A stretch of 64,000 nt of DNA from NCBI RefSeq assembly GCF_026967805.1, contig NZ_JAPVBG010000003.1, positions 744,001-808,000 of the forward strand, written 5' to 3'. The stretch comes from Blastococcus sp. VKM Ac-2987. Lineage in GTDB: Bacteria > Actinomycetota > Actinomycetes > Mycobacteriales > Geodermatophilaceae. The number at the start of each line of letters is the position of its first letter. Position 1 is the first letter of the stretch. Of this stretch, positions 51,412 to 59,533 are shown in pieces. Below the pieces are notes generated by a model. That model saw only the letters and a program-made list of their open reading frames with translations. It ran no database searches and had not been told where the DNA came from. The position numbers were made by a program, and so were the translations under genes.

Positions 51412-52269
51412 GTGATCCCGACAGCGCTGCCGGCGCGGCCCCGGCACCCCGTGCTCGACCTGCCCGGTTCCGTCGCCCGCGAGCTGGGGGAGCTCGCGAC
51501 GACGGCGCTGACGGCCCCGCTGGCCTGCACCGAGCTGGGCCACCGTGCCCTGCGCCGGCCGCTGACCGCCCGGGCGCCGCGGGCCGGGAGCGACGCGCCG
51601 CGCACCCCCGTGGTGCTCGTGCACGGCTACGGCGGCGGCCGGGCCGGCTGGCTGCCGCTGGAGCGCAGGCTGGCCCGCGAGGGTTTCCGGCACGTCCACA
51701 ACTACACGTACGACGTCCTGACGAGGTCGGTCCCGGAGATCGCCCGGGCGCTGGCGGCCCGGTGCGCGGCAGCCGCGGAAGAGGCGGGGACCGAGCGGGT
51801 CGACGTCGTCGGGCACAGCCTCGGGGGCGTCGTCCTCCGGTGCGCGGTGGCGCGCCACGGGTTGGCGCCCCGCCTGTCGACGGCGGTGACCGTGGCCGCG
51901 CCGCACCGCGGGACGCGGGTGGCCCTGCTGGGTCCGGGCACCGTGGCCGCGTCGCTGCGCCCGGGCTCCGCTCTCCTGGCGGAGCTGTGCCGCCAGACGT
52001 GGAGCAGCGACCTGCGCTGGGTCGCCTACTACGCCGACCGCGATCTGGTGGTGCCGGCGGGATCGGCCCGGCTGGCCGGCGACGTACCCGGCGCCCGCGA
52101 CGTCCTGGTCCCCGGAGCGGGGCATCTCGGCGTGCTCCGGGCGCCCGCCTTCCTCGACTCGGTGGTCGGCCTCCTGCGGGACCGGGACCGGGACAGGGAC
52201 CGCGCGACCGCCGCGGCGACCGACCGGCGACGGCGCGGCGGGCAGGCGGTCGACGCTCGTGCAGCCTGA
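51412..52269 (+). CDS. Lipase/esterase of the alpha/beta-hydrolase fold
   Basis: The 285-residue protein starts at a GTG after GAGGAGGACCG. The oxyanion region is VVLVHGYGGGRAGWLPL, the nucleophile is in VDVVGHSLGGVVLR (Ser near 139), then VAAPHRGT, YADRDLVVP for the Asp and GAGHLGVL for the His. This is the organisation of actinobacterial class-2-type lipases. It has no signal peptide. The C-terminal end encodes four Arg-Asp units from a hexanucleotide repeat near 52178-52203, a likely length-variable tail. Confidence 0.85.
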   Translation: MIPTALPARPRHPVLDLPGSVARELGELATTALTAPLACTELGHRALRRPLTARAPRAGSDAPRTPVVLVHGYGGGRAGWLPLERRLAREGFRHVHNYTYDVLTRSVPEIARALAARCAAAAEEAGTERVDVVGHSLGGVVLRCAVARHGLAPRLSTAVTVAAPHRGTRVALLGPGTVAASLRPGSALLAELCRQTWSSDLRWVAYYADRDLVVPAGSARLAGDVPGARDVLVPGAGHLGVLRAPAFLDSVVGLLRDRDRDRDRATAAATDRRRRGGQAVDARAA

Positions 52270-52383
52270 CCCCCGCCCGTCCGGAGCCGCGGCCGGGTGC
52301 GGACGGGGCACCGCCTGGCCACCGCGGCACCAGGCGGAGGACGATGCGGACGACAGCCGGCCCGGCGGAGGAGACCGATCCCG

Positions 52384-52836
52384 ATGACGACAGCACCGTG
52401 GGACGACGACGAACGGCTGCTGGCAGAGCTGCGGGCGGCGGTGCGGCAGGCCGGGGCACCGACGCCGGGCATGACGGCGGGCGCCGAGGCCGCGTTCGCG
52501 TGGCGCACCGTCGATGCGGAGCTCGCCGTGCTCTCGGAGGAGGCCGCCGCGGCGGAGTCGGCCCTGGTCCGAGGGACCTCGACGGCGCCACGCGTCCTCG
52601 AGTTCGCCGCACCAGAGCTGTCCGTCGAGCTCGAGCGCACGGGGAGCGGCCTGGTCGGGCAGCTCGTCCCGCCCACCCCGGCGCGGGTCGCCCTCATCGG
52701 GCGCGGGGGCGAGCTCGGTCGCGCCGAGGCCGATGAGCTCGGCTGCTTCGTCCTCGACCACCCCGCCGGTGAGCTCGTCCGGGTGCGCTGCGAGACGCCG
52801 TCCGCGGCCGTGGTCACGGAGTGGTTCCGCCTGTAG
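52384..52836 (+). CDS. Companion protein of the subtilase-CHAT-sigma module, unknown
   Basis: The 150-residue soluble protein has an acidic helical N-terminus (DDDERLLAELRAAVRQAG), an aromatic helix (AAFAWRTVDAELAVLSEE) and a C-terminal beta-rich half (LEFAAPELSVELERTGSGLVGQL). I do not recognise a named family. It is a separate gene convergent with the subtilisin and 18 bp from it. Its two-part build, a helix bundle then a beta domain, would suit a sigma-factor partner or an adaptor; this is inference from context only. Confidence 0.6.
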   Translation: MTTAPWDDDERLLAELRAAVRQAGAPTPGMTAGAEAAFAWRTVDAELAVLSEEAAAAESALVRGTSTAPRVLEFAAPELSVELERTGSGLVGQLVPPTPARVALIGRGGELGRAEADELGCFVLDHPAGELVRVRCETPSAAVVTEWFRL

Positions 52837-52854
52837 CGGGAGGGCCCGGCGCGG

Positions 52855-54090
52855 TCAGGGACCGGCCAGGTCCAGGAACGGTGGTCCGCCGTCCTCGGAG
52901 GCGACCGCCGTGTGCCTCAGCTGCTGCCACGCCTGGCGCGCCGGTACCCGGCCCGGCACCGTCCGGGCGGCGATGGCCCCGCCCACCAGCGCGGCGGCGA
53001 ACGAGCTGCCGTTCCACCGGGCGTACCCGTCGAACGTGCGCTCCGTCGCCGGGGCACCGGAGAGGTCCAGCTGCACCCTCCCGGTGAGATAGGTGCTGCG
53101 CACGTCCATGCCAGGTGCGAGGACGTCGATCCACGGAGCTCTGGTGGGGGTGATCGGAGCGGCCACCCCGGTGTCGTCGGCCGCGCCCACGGCGACCACG
53201 TCGTCCAGCGCCGCCGGCCACGCGGGCGCGCGCCTGATCCGGGAGCCGACCTCGCCGACGGCACCGTGGTTGCCGGCAGCGGCCACCACGACGACGTCCG
53301 GGTCCAGCCGGTCGACCGCGGTGGCGAGCACCAGCGGCGGTCGGCCGTCGTCGGTGAAGCAGACGATCGACAGGTTGAGGACGTCCAGACCGGTCCGCCC
53401 CAGCGCGACGATCTGCTGGGCCACCGTCCACGCGTCGGCGTCGCCCGTCTCGTCGGAGAGGACCTGCCGCACGTGGACGAGGCAGCCCGGCGCCGCGTGC
53501 CGGACCAGGCCGGTCACGAAGGTGCCGTGGCCGGCCACCGCCGCGTGGCGGGAGCGGACGGGCAGCACGTCCCGCGCGCCGCCGACCCAGCCGCCGGCGA
53601 GCGCCACCTGGGGGTCCACCCCCGTGTCGAGGACCCCGATGCGGGGGGCCGGCCCCAGCCGGTCCTGGCTGAACCGGGCCTCGGCCGGTGCCTCGGCCGG
53701 TCGCGGGTCGTTGCCGCCGCCGTGGGAGATCCGCCCGCCGCCGACCACGTTCCCGACCAGCCGGTTCTTCCCGAGCGTGGGGGTCCAGCCGGCGTACTCG
53801 GCCGCGAAGAGCTGCCGCAGCCCCCAGAGCAGGCGGTCCAGGTCGGCACCGAAGGTCCGCTTCGCGGCCTCCTCCTCCGCGTGCCCGGCCTCCACCACGG
53901 CCGTGGCGGCGCGCCCGACCGCATCCGCGGGCAGCGGCAGCCGCGCCAGCCCCAGGTCGGCGTCGTCCTGGCGTTCCTCCATCGGGACGCCGAGATGGTG
54001 CAGGCGCCCGGCGACCGTGTCGGCGTGCTCGAGCGCGACGATGATGTCGGCGGGCTGGAAGGCCGTGTCCGGTCCCGGGTCGTCGGCCAT
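52855..54090 (-). CDS. Cytoplasmic subtilisin-like serine protease (S8)
   Basis: The 411-residue protease has an intact catalytic triad: Asp155 in GVLDTGVD, His188 in GHGTFVTG and Ser363 in WNGSSFAA, with the oxyanion Asn274 in AAGNHG. There is no signal peptide or membrane anchor, and the N-terminal 145 residues form a distinct helical domain, so it should act inside the cell. It is divergent from the CHAT gene with a 123-bp spacer. Similar subtilase plus CHAT plus sigma arrangements are recurrent in Actinobacteria, which suggests that it processes or is processed by its partners. Confidence 0.9.
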   Translation of the reverse strand: MADDPGPDTAFQPADIIVALEHADTVAGRLHHLGVPMEERQDDADLGLARLPLPADAVGRAATAVVEAGHAEEEAAKRTFGADLDRLLWGLRQLFAAEYAGWTPTLGKNRLVGNVVGGGRISHGGGNDPRPAEAPAEARFSQDRLGPAPRIGVLDTGVDPQVALAGGWVGGARDVLPVRSRHAAVAGHGTFVTGLVRHAAPGCLVHVRQVLSDETGDADAWTVAQQIVALGRTGLDVLNLSIVCFTDDGRPPLVLATAVDRLDPDVVVVAAAGNHGAVGEVGSRIRRAPAWPAALDDVVAVGAADDTGVAAPITPTRAPWIDVLAPGMDVRSTYLTGRVQLDLSGAPATERTFDGYARWNGSSFAAALVGGAIAARTVPGRVPARQAWQQLRHTAVASEDGGPPFLDLAGP

Positions 54091-54213
54091 GGCATGTCTC
54101 CAGACGGGGCGTTCCGGTAGGTGCCGGAAGTGTCGGGGCGCGCACCACCGCGGGTCACCCCTGTGGCGCGCCGGACCGTTGACGCGCGCCGATCTGCAGC
54201 CCACCGTCCTGGT

Positions 54214-56886
54214 GTGACTTCCGTACGTGACGTCCCGGTCCGCGACCCGGCCGTCGCGGACCTGGACGGCGCAGCCGAGCGGGCGTTGCAACTGGCCGGG
54301 ATCCAGCCGGCCGAGGCCCGCACGCTGGGCCGGTCGGTGCTGCGCCGGGCCCGCCGGGCCGGTGCGTGGTGCGTGGTGAGCACCGGCGAGCGGGCGGTCG
54401 GCGTCGCCGACATGAACCTCGGCGACCTCGACGGGGCCGTCGCCCACCTGCGTGCCGCGGAGGCCGCCGGGCGGCGGGCGGGCTGCCGGCGCCACGTGGG
54501 CGAGGCGCGGATGAGCCTGGCGTCGGCGCTGGTGATGCGCGGCCGGCCCGGCGCGGCGGTGCACGCCATCGACGCGGCGATCGGCGACCTGCAGGGACGG
54601 GCCGCCGCCCGCGCACGGGTGCAGCGCGCCGCCATCCTGCAGGAGCTGGGGCGGTACGACGGCGCGCTGGAGGAGCTCCGGCGGACGCTGCCCCTGCTCC
54701 GGCGGTGCGGGGACGCGGAGTGGGCCGTCCGGGCGCTGTCCAACCGCAGCCTGATCCACGCCGCCCGCCGGGCCCTCACCGCCGCCGAGGCGGACCTGCT
54801 CGCCGCCCGCAGGCTCTGCGAGGAGCACCACCTCGACCTGCCGGCGGCCTACGCCGAGCAGAACCTCGGCTGCGTCCGGGCGCTCCGCGGCGACGTGCCC
54901 GGCGCGCTGCGGTGCTTCGACGCAGCCCAGGAGCACTACGACCGGCTGCGGATCGTCGAGCCCTCCCTGCTGGTCGACCGCGCAGAGGTGCTGCTCTCGG
55001 TGCGGCTGCTCGGCGAGGCCCGGGCAGCCGCGGAGTCGGCGGTGGCCGGGTACCGGCAGCAGAAGCGGGACGTGCACGTCCCGGAGGCCGAGTTGCTGCT
55101 GTCGACGGTGGCCCTGCTGCAGGGGGACACCACGGCTGCCCGGCACAGCGCGGAGGCCGCCGCCCGTCGCTTCCGCCGGCTCGGCCGGACCGGCTCCCTG
55201 GCCCTCGCGCGCTTCGCGCGCATCCAGGCCGTGGTGGCGGCGTCACCCGGGGCGGGGAACCCAGCCCAGGTGGCGGCCGCGGCGGACCGGCTGGATGCGG
55301 CCGGCTGGCCGGTCCCGGCGCTCGAGGCGCGGGTGACGGCCGGCCGGATGGCGCTCGAGCGGGGCCGGTCCACGACCGCCCGCCGGCACCTGTCCCGGGC
55401 CAGCCGGGCCCGGCGGGCGGGTCCCTCCGACGCCCGGGCGCGCGCCTGGCTCGCCGAGGCGCTCCTGCGCCGCGCGGACGGTCGCCGGCCGGCCGCGCTG
55501 TCGGCGCTGCGCGCCGGGCTGCGGATCGTCGAGGACCACCAGGCGACGCTGGGGGCCACCGAGCTCCGGGCCCACGTCAGCGTGCAGCGGGGCGCCATCG
55601 CCCACTGGGGGGTGCGCATGGCCCTGGAGGACCGGAACCCCCGGCGGGTGCTGTGGTGGGCCGAGCGCAGCCGGGCCAGCGCCCTGCTGGTCCGGCCCGC
55701 CCGGCCGCCCGACGACCCGGTCCTCGCCCGTGCCCTGGCCGATCTGCGGACGACGATGGCGGAGATCGAGGAGGTCCGCGGCGACGGGAGGTCCGTGGAG
55801 GCGCTGGTGTCCCGCCAGGTCGCCCTCGAACGCCGCGTCCGCGACCGCTGCCGGACGCTCGGCGGAGGGGAGCGGGCCGAGCGCGGACGGCGGTCCGTGG
55901 ACGAGCTCGTCGCCTGCGTGGGGGAGGCGGCGCTGGTCGAGTACGTCGAACTGGCGGGGGAGCTGCACGCGGTGACGGTGTCCGGGGGGCGCACCCGGCT
56001 GCACGCGCTCGGGCCGGTGGACGACGTCCGCCGGGGGCTGCAGCACGTGCCGCTGGCGCTGCACCGCCTGGCGACCCCGCGGGCGGCCGCGGGCTCCCGG
56101 ACGGCGGCGGCCGCCGCCGTCCTCCAGCGGGCGGCCGCGGTCCTCGACGACCTGCTCCTGCGCCCGCTCCGCAGCGCGGTGGGAGACCGCCCGCTGGTGC
56201 TCGCGCCCTCGGCGTCGCTGCAGTCGGTCCCGTGGTCGGTCCTGCCCTCCTGCCGGGGTCGGCCGGTGGCGGTCACCCCGTCGGCGACGCTCTGGCAGCG
56301 GGCCCGCACCGGTCCGCCGCCGGGCCCCGGTGCGCGGGTCGTCGTCGTCGCCGGACCGGGGCTGCCCGGGGCGGTCAGCGAGGCCGCAGCGGTCGCCCGG
56401 GTCCACCCCGGTTCGGAGCTGGTGTCGGGCGGGGCGGCGACCGCGGACGCCGTGGCCCGGTGCATGGACGGCGCCGGCCTCGTCCACCTCGCGGCGCACG
56501 GCAGCATGCGGTCGGACAACCCGCTGTTCTCCGCGCTGGTGCTCGCCGACGGGCCGTGGACGGTGTACGAGCTGGAACGGCTGGAGCGGATGCCGCACCT
56601 CGTCGTCCTGGCGGCCTGCGACGCGGGGCGGTCGCAGGTGGTCGCCGGCGAGGAGGTGCTCGGGTTCGGCGCGGCGCTCATCGGCGGGGGCACGGCCACC
56701 CTGGTGGCACCGGTCGTGCCGGTCCCCGATGCGGCGACGGTCCCCCTGATGCTGGCCTGCCACGACGGGCTGCGGGCCGGGCGTCCACCGGCCGAGGCGC
56801 TCGCCGCGGCGCAGGCACGGTTCGGCCCCGCGGATCCGGCCGAGTGGGCGGCGGCGGCCGCGTTCGTCTGCCTCGGCGCCGGCTGA
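54214..56886 (+). CDS. TPR-repeat protein with C-terminal CHAT caspase-like protease domain
   Basis: The 890-residue protein consists of helical TPR-like repeats from about 40 to 480 (for example DMNLGDLDGAVAHLRAAEAA and ILQELGRYDGALEELRRTL), a linker, and a CHAT domain from about 590 to 890. The caspase-like dyad is present: His762 in LVHLAAHGSM and Cys802 in LVVLAACDAG. CHAT proteases such as those of gRAMP-Craspase cut specific partners when activated. The GTG at 54214 has no evident ribosome site, which suggests leaderless transcription or a later start. It converges on the sigma-factor gene with a 13-bp gap. Confidence 0.88.
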   Translation: MTSVRDVPVRDPAVADLDGAAERALQLAGIQPAEARTLGRSVLRRARRAGAWCVVSTGERAVGVADMNLGDLDGAVAHLRAAEAAGRRAGCRRHVGEARMSLASALVMRGRPGAAVHAIDAAIGDLQGRAAARARVQRAAILQELGRYDGALEELRRTLPLLRRCGDAEWAVRALSNRSLIHAARRALTAAEADLLAARRLCEEHHLDLPAAYAEQNLGCVRALRGDVPGALRCFDAAQEHYDRLRIVEPSLLVDRAEVLLSVRLLGEARAAAESAVAGYRQQKRDVHVPEAELLLSTVALLQGDTTAARHSAEAAARRFRRLGRTGSLALARFARIQAVVAASPGAGNPAQVAAAADRLDAAGWPVPALEARVTAGRMALERGRSTTARRHLSRASRARRAGPSDARARAWLAEALLRRADGRRPAALSALRAGLRIVEDHQATLGATELRAHVSVQRGAIAHWGVRMALEDRNPRRVLWWAERSRASALLVRPARPPDDPVLARALADLRTTMAEIEEVRGDGRSVEALVSRQVALERRVRDRCRTLGGGERAERGRRSVDELVACVGEAALVEYVELAGELHAVTVSGGRTRLHALGPVDDVRRGLQHVPLALHRLATPRAAAGSRTAAAAAVLQRAAAVLDDLLLRPLRSAVGDRPLVLAPSASLQSVPWSVLPSCRGRPVAVTPSATLWQRARTGPPPGPGARVVVVAGPGLPGAVSEAAAVARVHPGSELVSGGAATADAVARCMDGAGLVHLAAHGSMRSDNPLFSALVLADGPWTVYELERLERMPHLVVLAACDAGRSQVVAGEEVLGFGAALIGGGTATLVAPVVPVPDAATVPLMLACHDGLRAGRPPAEALAAAQARFGPADPAEWAAAAAFVCLGAG

Positions 56887-56899
56887 GGGCCCGACCGCC

Positions 56900-57472
56900 T
56901 CACGCCCGGAGCAGCGCCTGCACCGTCGGGTCGGACCGGACGCGGTCCAACGCACGGGCGCGGGTCGGGCCGATGCTCCCCACCGGGATGCCGAGCCGCC
57001 GGCTGATCTCCTCGTAGGGGAGCGGCGGGTCGTGCAGCAGGAGCAGCAGCAACGCCCGCTGCCGCTCCGGCAGCGCCGCCATGGCCGCGAGCAGCGCCTC
57101 GTGCCGCTCCGCGGCCAGCAGGTCGGTGTCCACCGGCGGGTCCCCGCCGCCGTCCGGCCAGGCCTGGTCGGCGAGGTCCGTGGGCGCGACGCGACGCCGT
57201 CCGTCCAGCACGTGCAGGCACTCGTGCCGGGCCGTGGTGGCGATCCAGCCGGGCAGCGCCTGCGCCTCCCTGATGCGGCCGAGCTGCTCGACCAGCCTCA
57301 GCCAGACGGTCTGCACGACGTCGTCGGCGTCGCTGCCGTCGAGCCGGAACCGGCGGACCACCGACAGCAGCAGGGGCGTGTACCGCTGGACGAGGCGGTT
57401 CCAGCACTCGACGTCGCCGGCCGCGGCTCCCGCGACCAGCTCCCCGACCGGACCGTCGTCGTCGCCGTGCAA
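56900..57472 (-). CDS. RNA polymerase sigma factor (ECF/sigma-70 family)
   Basis: The 190-residue protein has region 2 (NRLVQRYTPLLLSVVRRFRLDGSDADDVVQTVWLRLVE) and region 4 (LPERQRALLLLLLHDPPLPYEEISRRLGIPVGSIGPTRARALDRVR) joined by a Pro/Asp-rich linker. SIGPTRARALDRVR is the helix-turn-helix recognition segment. I keep a TTG start at 57472 because AGGGGG is 7 bp upstream. No anti-sigma gene with a zinc-binding motif is adjacent; the companion protein at 52384 or the CHAT/subtilase pair could control it. Confidence 0.88.
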   Translation of the reverse strand: MHGDDDGPVGELVAGAAAGDVECWNRLVQRYTPLLLSVVRRFRLDGSDADDVVQTVWLRLVEQLGRIREAQALPGWIATTARHECLHVLDGRRRVAPTDLADQAWPDGGGDPPVDTDLLAAERHEALLAAMAALPERQRALLLLLLHDPPLPYEEISRRLGIPVGSIGPTRARALDRVRSDPTVQALLRA

Positions 57473-57670
57473 GCGGTCACCCCCTCGCCACCGGTAGGTG
57501 CGCGACCCGGGTCAGCGTAGTGCCGCGCGCCGGGCGGAGCGCCTCGATATAGGGCCGGCCGGCGGTCGCACCGACGGCCCGGACGCCGAGCCGACGCCTG
57601 CCGGCGTATCACCGTCGCCCGGCCGCGCTCCGGTGGATGACAGACGTCGTCCCGACGGAGGGATCGCACG

Positions 57671-58534
57671 ATGGACATCCTGGACGAAGCCCGGTGCCCG
57701 CACCGGCGGACGGACGCGCCGGCCCCCGGGGCCGGGCGGATCACGTTGCTCGACGGCTTCGCGTTGCGGTGGGGGCGCCCTGGGTCGGAGGCGCGGGGCG
57801 ACGAGCTCCCGCACTCGGTGCAGCGGCTCGTGGTCTACCTGTGCCTCGCCGGGCGGCCGGCGCGGACCGCGGTCGCCGGCGACCTGTGGCCCGAGGTGCC
57901 CGAGGAGCAGGCCCACGCCAGCCTGCGGTCGGCGCTGTGGCGGTCGCGCAAGGCCGCCCCGGGGTTGATCGAGGGGGTCGGGGGCGCGCTGTCCCTGGTC
58001 CCGGGGGTCCGCGTCGACGTCCGGGAGCTGAGCGACTGGGCGCGTCGCGTGGTGGACCCGCGGGTCCCCGGCGCGGCGGTGAGCGTGCCCGACCGCGACC
58101 TGCACGGGGAGCTCCTGCCCGGGTGGTACGACGACTGGGTCCTCCTCGAGCGGGAACGGCTGCGCCAGCTCCGGCTGCACGCGCTGGAGGCGGCGGCGGC
58201 CCGGCTGGCCGGCGCCGGTCGCTTCGGCGAGGCGCTGCAGGCCGCCCTCCTGGCGGTGCAGGCCGAGCCGCTGCGGGAGAGCGCGCACCGCACGGTGGTC
58301 CGGGTCCACCTGGCCGAGGGCAACGTGGTGGAGGCGCACCGCGCGTACGAACGTTTCCGGCAGCTGCTGGACGACGAGCTGGGCGTGCCGCCCTCCGAGC
58401 AGATGACCCGGCTCGTGCCGGGCATCGCCCGGCGCCGGCGGGCCCTGCACGCCCTGGACGACGCGGGGCGCGGCCCGGCTCCGCACCCGCTCCGGTCCGT
58501 GCCGGCCCCCGGCCGGTCGGCGGCGGTGCGGTGA
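57671..58534 (+). CDS. SARP/BTAD-type transcriptional regulator
   Basis: The 287-residue protein has an N-terminal winged-helix region (ITLLDGFALRW, LPHSVQRLVVYLCLAGRPARTAVAGDLWPE, ASLRSALWRSRK) and a C-terminal bacterial transcriptional activator domain of TPR-like helices (LLPGWYDDWVLLERERLRQLRLHALEAA, AHRTVVRVHLAEGNVVEAHRAYERFRQLLDDELGVPPSEQM). These two together are the SARP build, without the extra NTPase or sensor. It abuts the stop of the next convergent gene with no gap. It probably controls local genes, which is inference from position. Confidence 0.88.
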   Translation: MDILDEARCPHRRTDAPAPGAGRITLLDGFALRWGRPGSEARGDELPHSVQRLVVYLCLAGRPARTAVAGDLWPEVPEEQAHASLRSALWRSRKAAPGLIEGVGGALSLVPGVRVDVRELSDWARRVVDPRVPGAAVSVPDRDLHGELLPGWYDDWVLLERERLRQLRLHALEAAAARLAGAGRFGEALQAALLAVQAEPLRESAHRTVVRVHLAEGNVVEAHRAYERFRQLLDDELGVPPSEQMTRLVPGIARRRRALHALDDAGRGPAPHPLRSVPAPGRSAAVR

Positions 58535-59530
58535 TCAGCCCACGCAGGGCAGCCGGACCGGCCGGTGGTCCGCCGGGCGGACGAGCGCGGTGAGCCGGAC
58601 GCTGACCCGGTCGGCCAGCTGCGCCCCGAAGCGGATCGGCCGGCCGTCGGCCCTGACGTCCCCGACCCGGTACCCGCGCTCGGCCGGGACGGCGTAGCTC
58701 GCGCGGAGGACGTGACCGGGGGTGCCCCGCTCCACCGTCCAGAACGACGCCGGGTCCGCCCCGTCCGGGGTCTCCATCCCGCCCACGAGGAACCGGTGGA
58801 TGTAGAGGCCCAGAGGGTCGGCGAGGGAGATCTCGGCGCCCTGGGCCGCGGCGTCGTTGACCGCGCTGGCGATCTGCGGGTCGCTGTTCCGGAGGGGCTC
58901 GCCCAGGCCACCGCACCGGGTGAGCTCCTGGGGGGAGGTCACCGGTCGGCCGTCGGCGCTGCGACGGAGCACCGTGGCCTCGGCGGCCAGGCGCAGCGCG
59001 GCGGTCAGGTTGTTGTTGCGCTGGATCAGGTGGGCCGGCCGCCCCTCGGTCGACCGGTTGTGCACGTTGTCCCGCCGGTAGACGCCGCCGACGACCAGGT
59101 CCTCGAGGCGTACCTGCGGGCCGACGAGCTCGGCGTACAGCGCGAGCAGCCGGTCCGGGTCGCGCTCGGCCAGGTGCTCGAAGTACTCCGGCGTCTCGCA
59201 CGTGAAGGTGACCCGGGTGACCACGCCGTCGCCGTCGCGCTCCACGCCCCACTCGCAGTACTCGTCCTGGCGCGACCGCGACGCGTCGGCGGTCGCCCAG
59301 CGCTGCTCCTGGGAGGTGGCACCCTGCAGCAGCAGGGCCGGGAAGGCGGTCCAGGTGATCGCCGGCGTCAGCGCGTCCGGGCCCGGGTCGGTGGCGGTCG
59401 GGTCGAAGAACTGGTCGAACTCGTCGGCCAGCCGGGCGACCACCGCACCCATCCGCTTGCTCCAGGCGTCGCGGTCGGCCTCGGGCTCGGGCAGCCGGGC
59501 GGGCGTGTCGAATCGGATCAGGACGGGCAC
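58535..59530 (-). CDS. Unrecognised soluble protein, second of a pair
   Basis: The 331-residue protein has the notable segments RQDEYCEWGVERDGDGVVTRVTFTCETPEYF and HLIQRNNNLTAALRLAAEATV. I do not recognise its domain. There are few hydrophobic stretches and no signal peptide, so it is likely cytoplasmic. It starts 3 bp after the stop of the 526-residue gene upstream and must be co-transcribed with it. Co-location with a LysM protein and a haem peroxidase hints at a shared system. Confidence 0.75.
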   Translation of the reverse strand: MPVLIRFDTPARLPEPEADRDAWSKRMGAVVARLADEFDQFFDPTATDPGPDALTPAITWTAFPALLLQGATSQEQRWATADASRSRQDEYCEWGVERDGDGVVTRVTFTCETPEYFEHLAERDPDRLLALYAELVGPQVRLEDLVVGGVYRRDNVHNRSTEGRPAHLIQRNNNLTAALRLAAEATVLRRSADGRPVTSPQELTRCGGLGEPLRNSDPQIASAVNDAAAQGAEISLADPLGLYIHRFLVGGMETPDGADPASFWTVERGTPGHVLRASYAVPAERGYRVGDVRADGRPIRFGAQLADRVSVRLTALVRPADHRPVRLPCVG

Positions 59531-59533
59531 TGG

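Noticed and set aside
51600..52200. Tandem GGGACC units at the lipase end as DosR boxes
   Set aside because: They are coding repeats without the CCC half-site at the right spacing.
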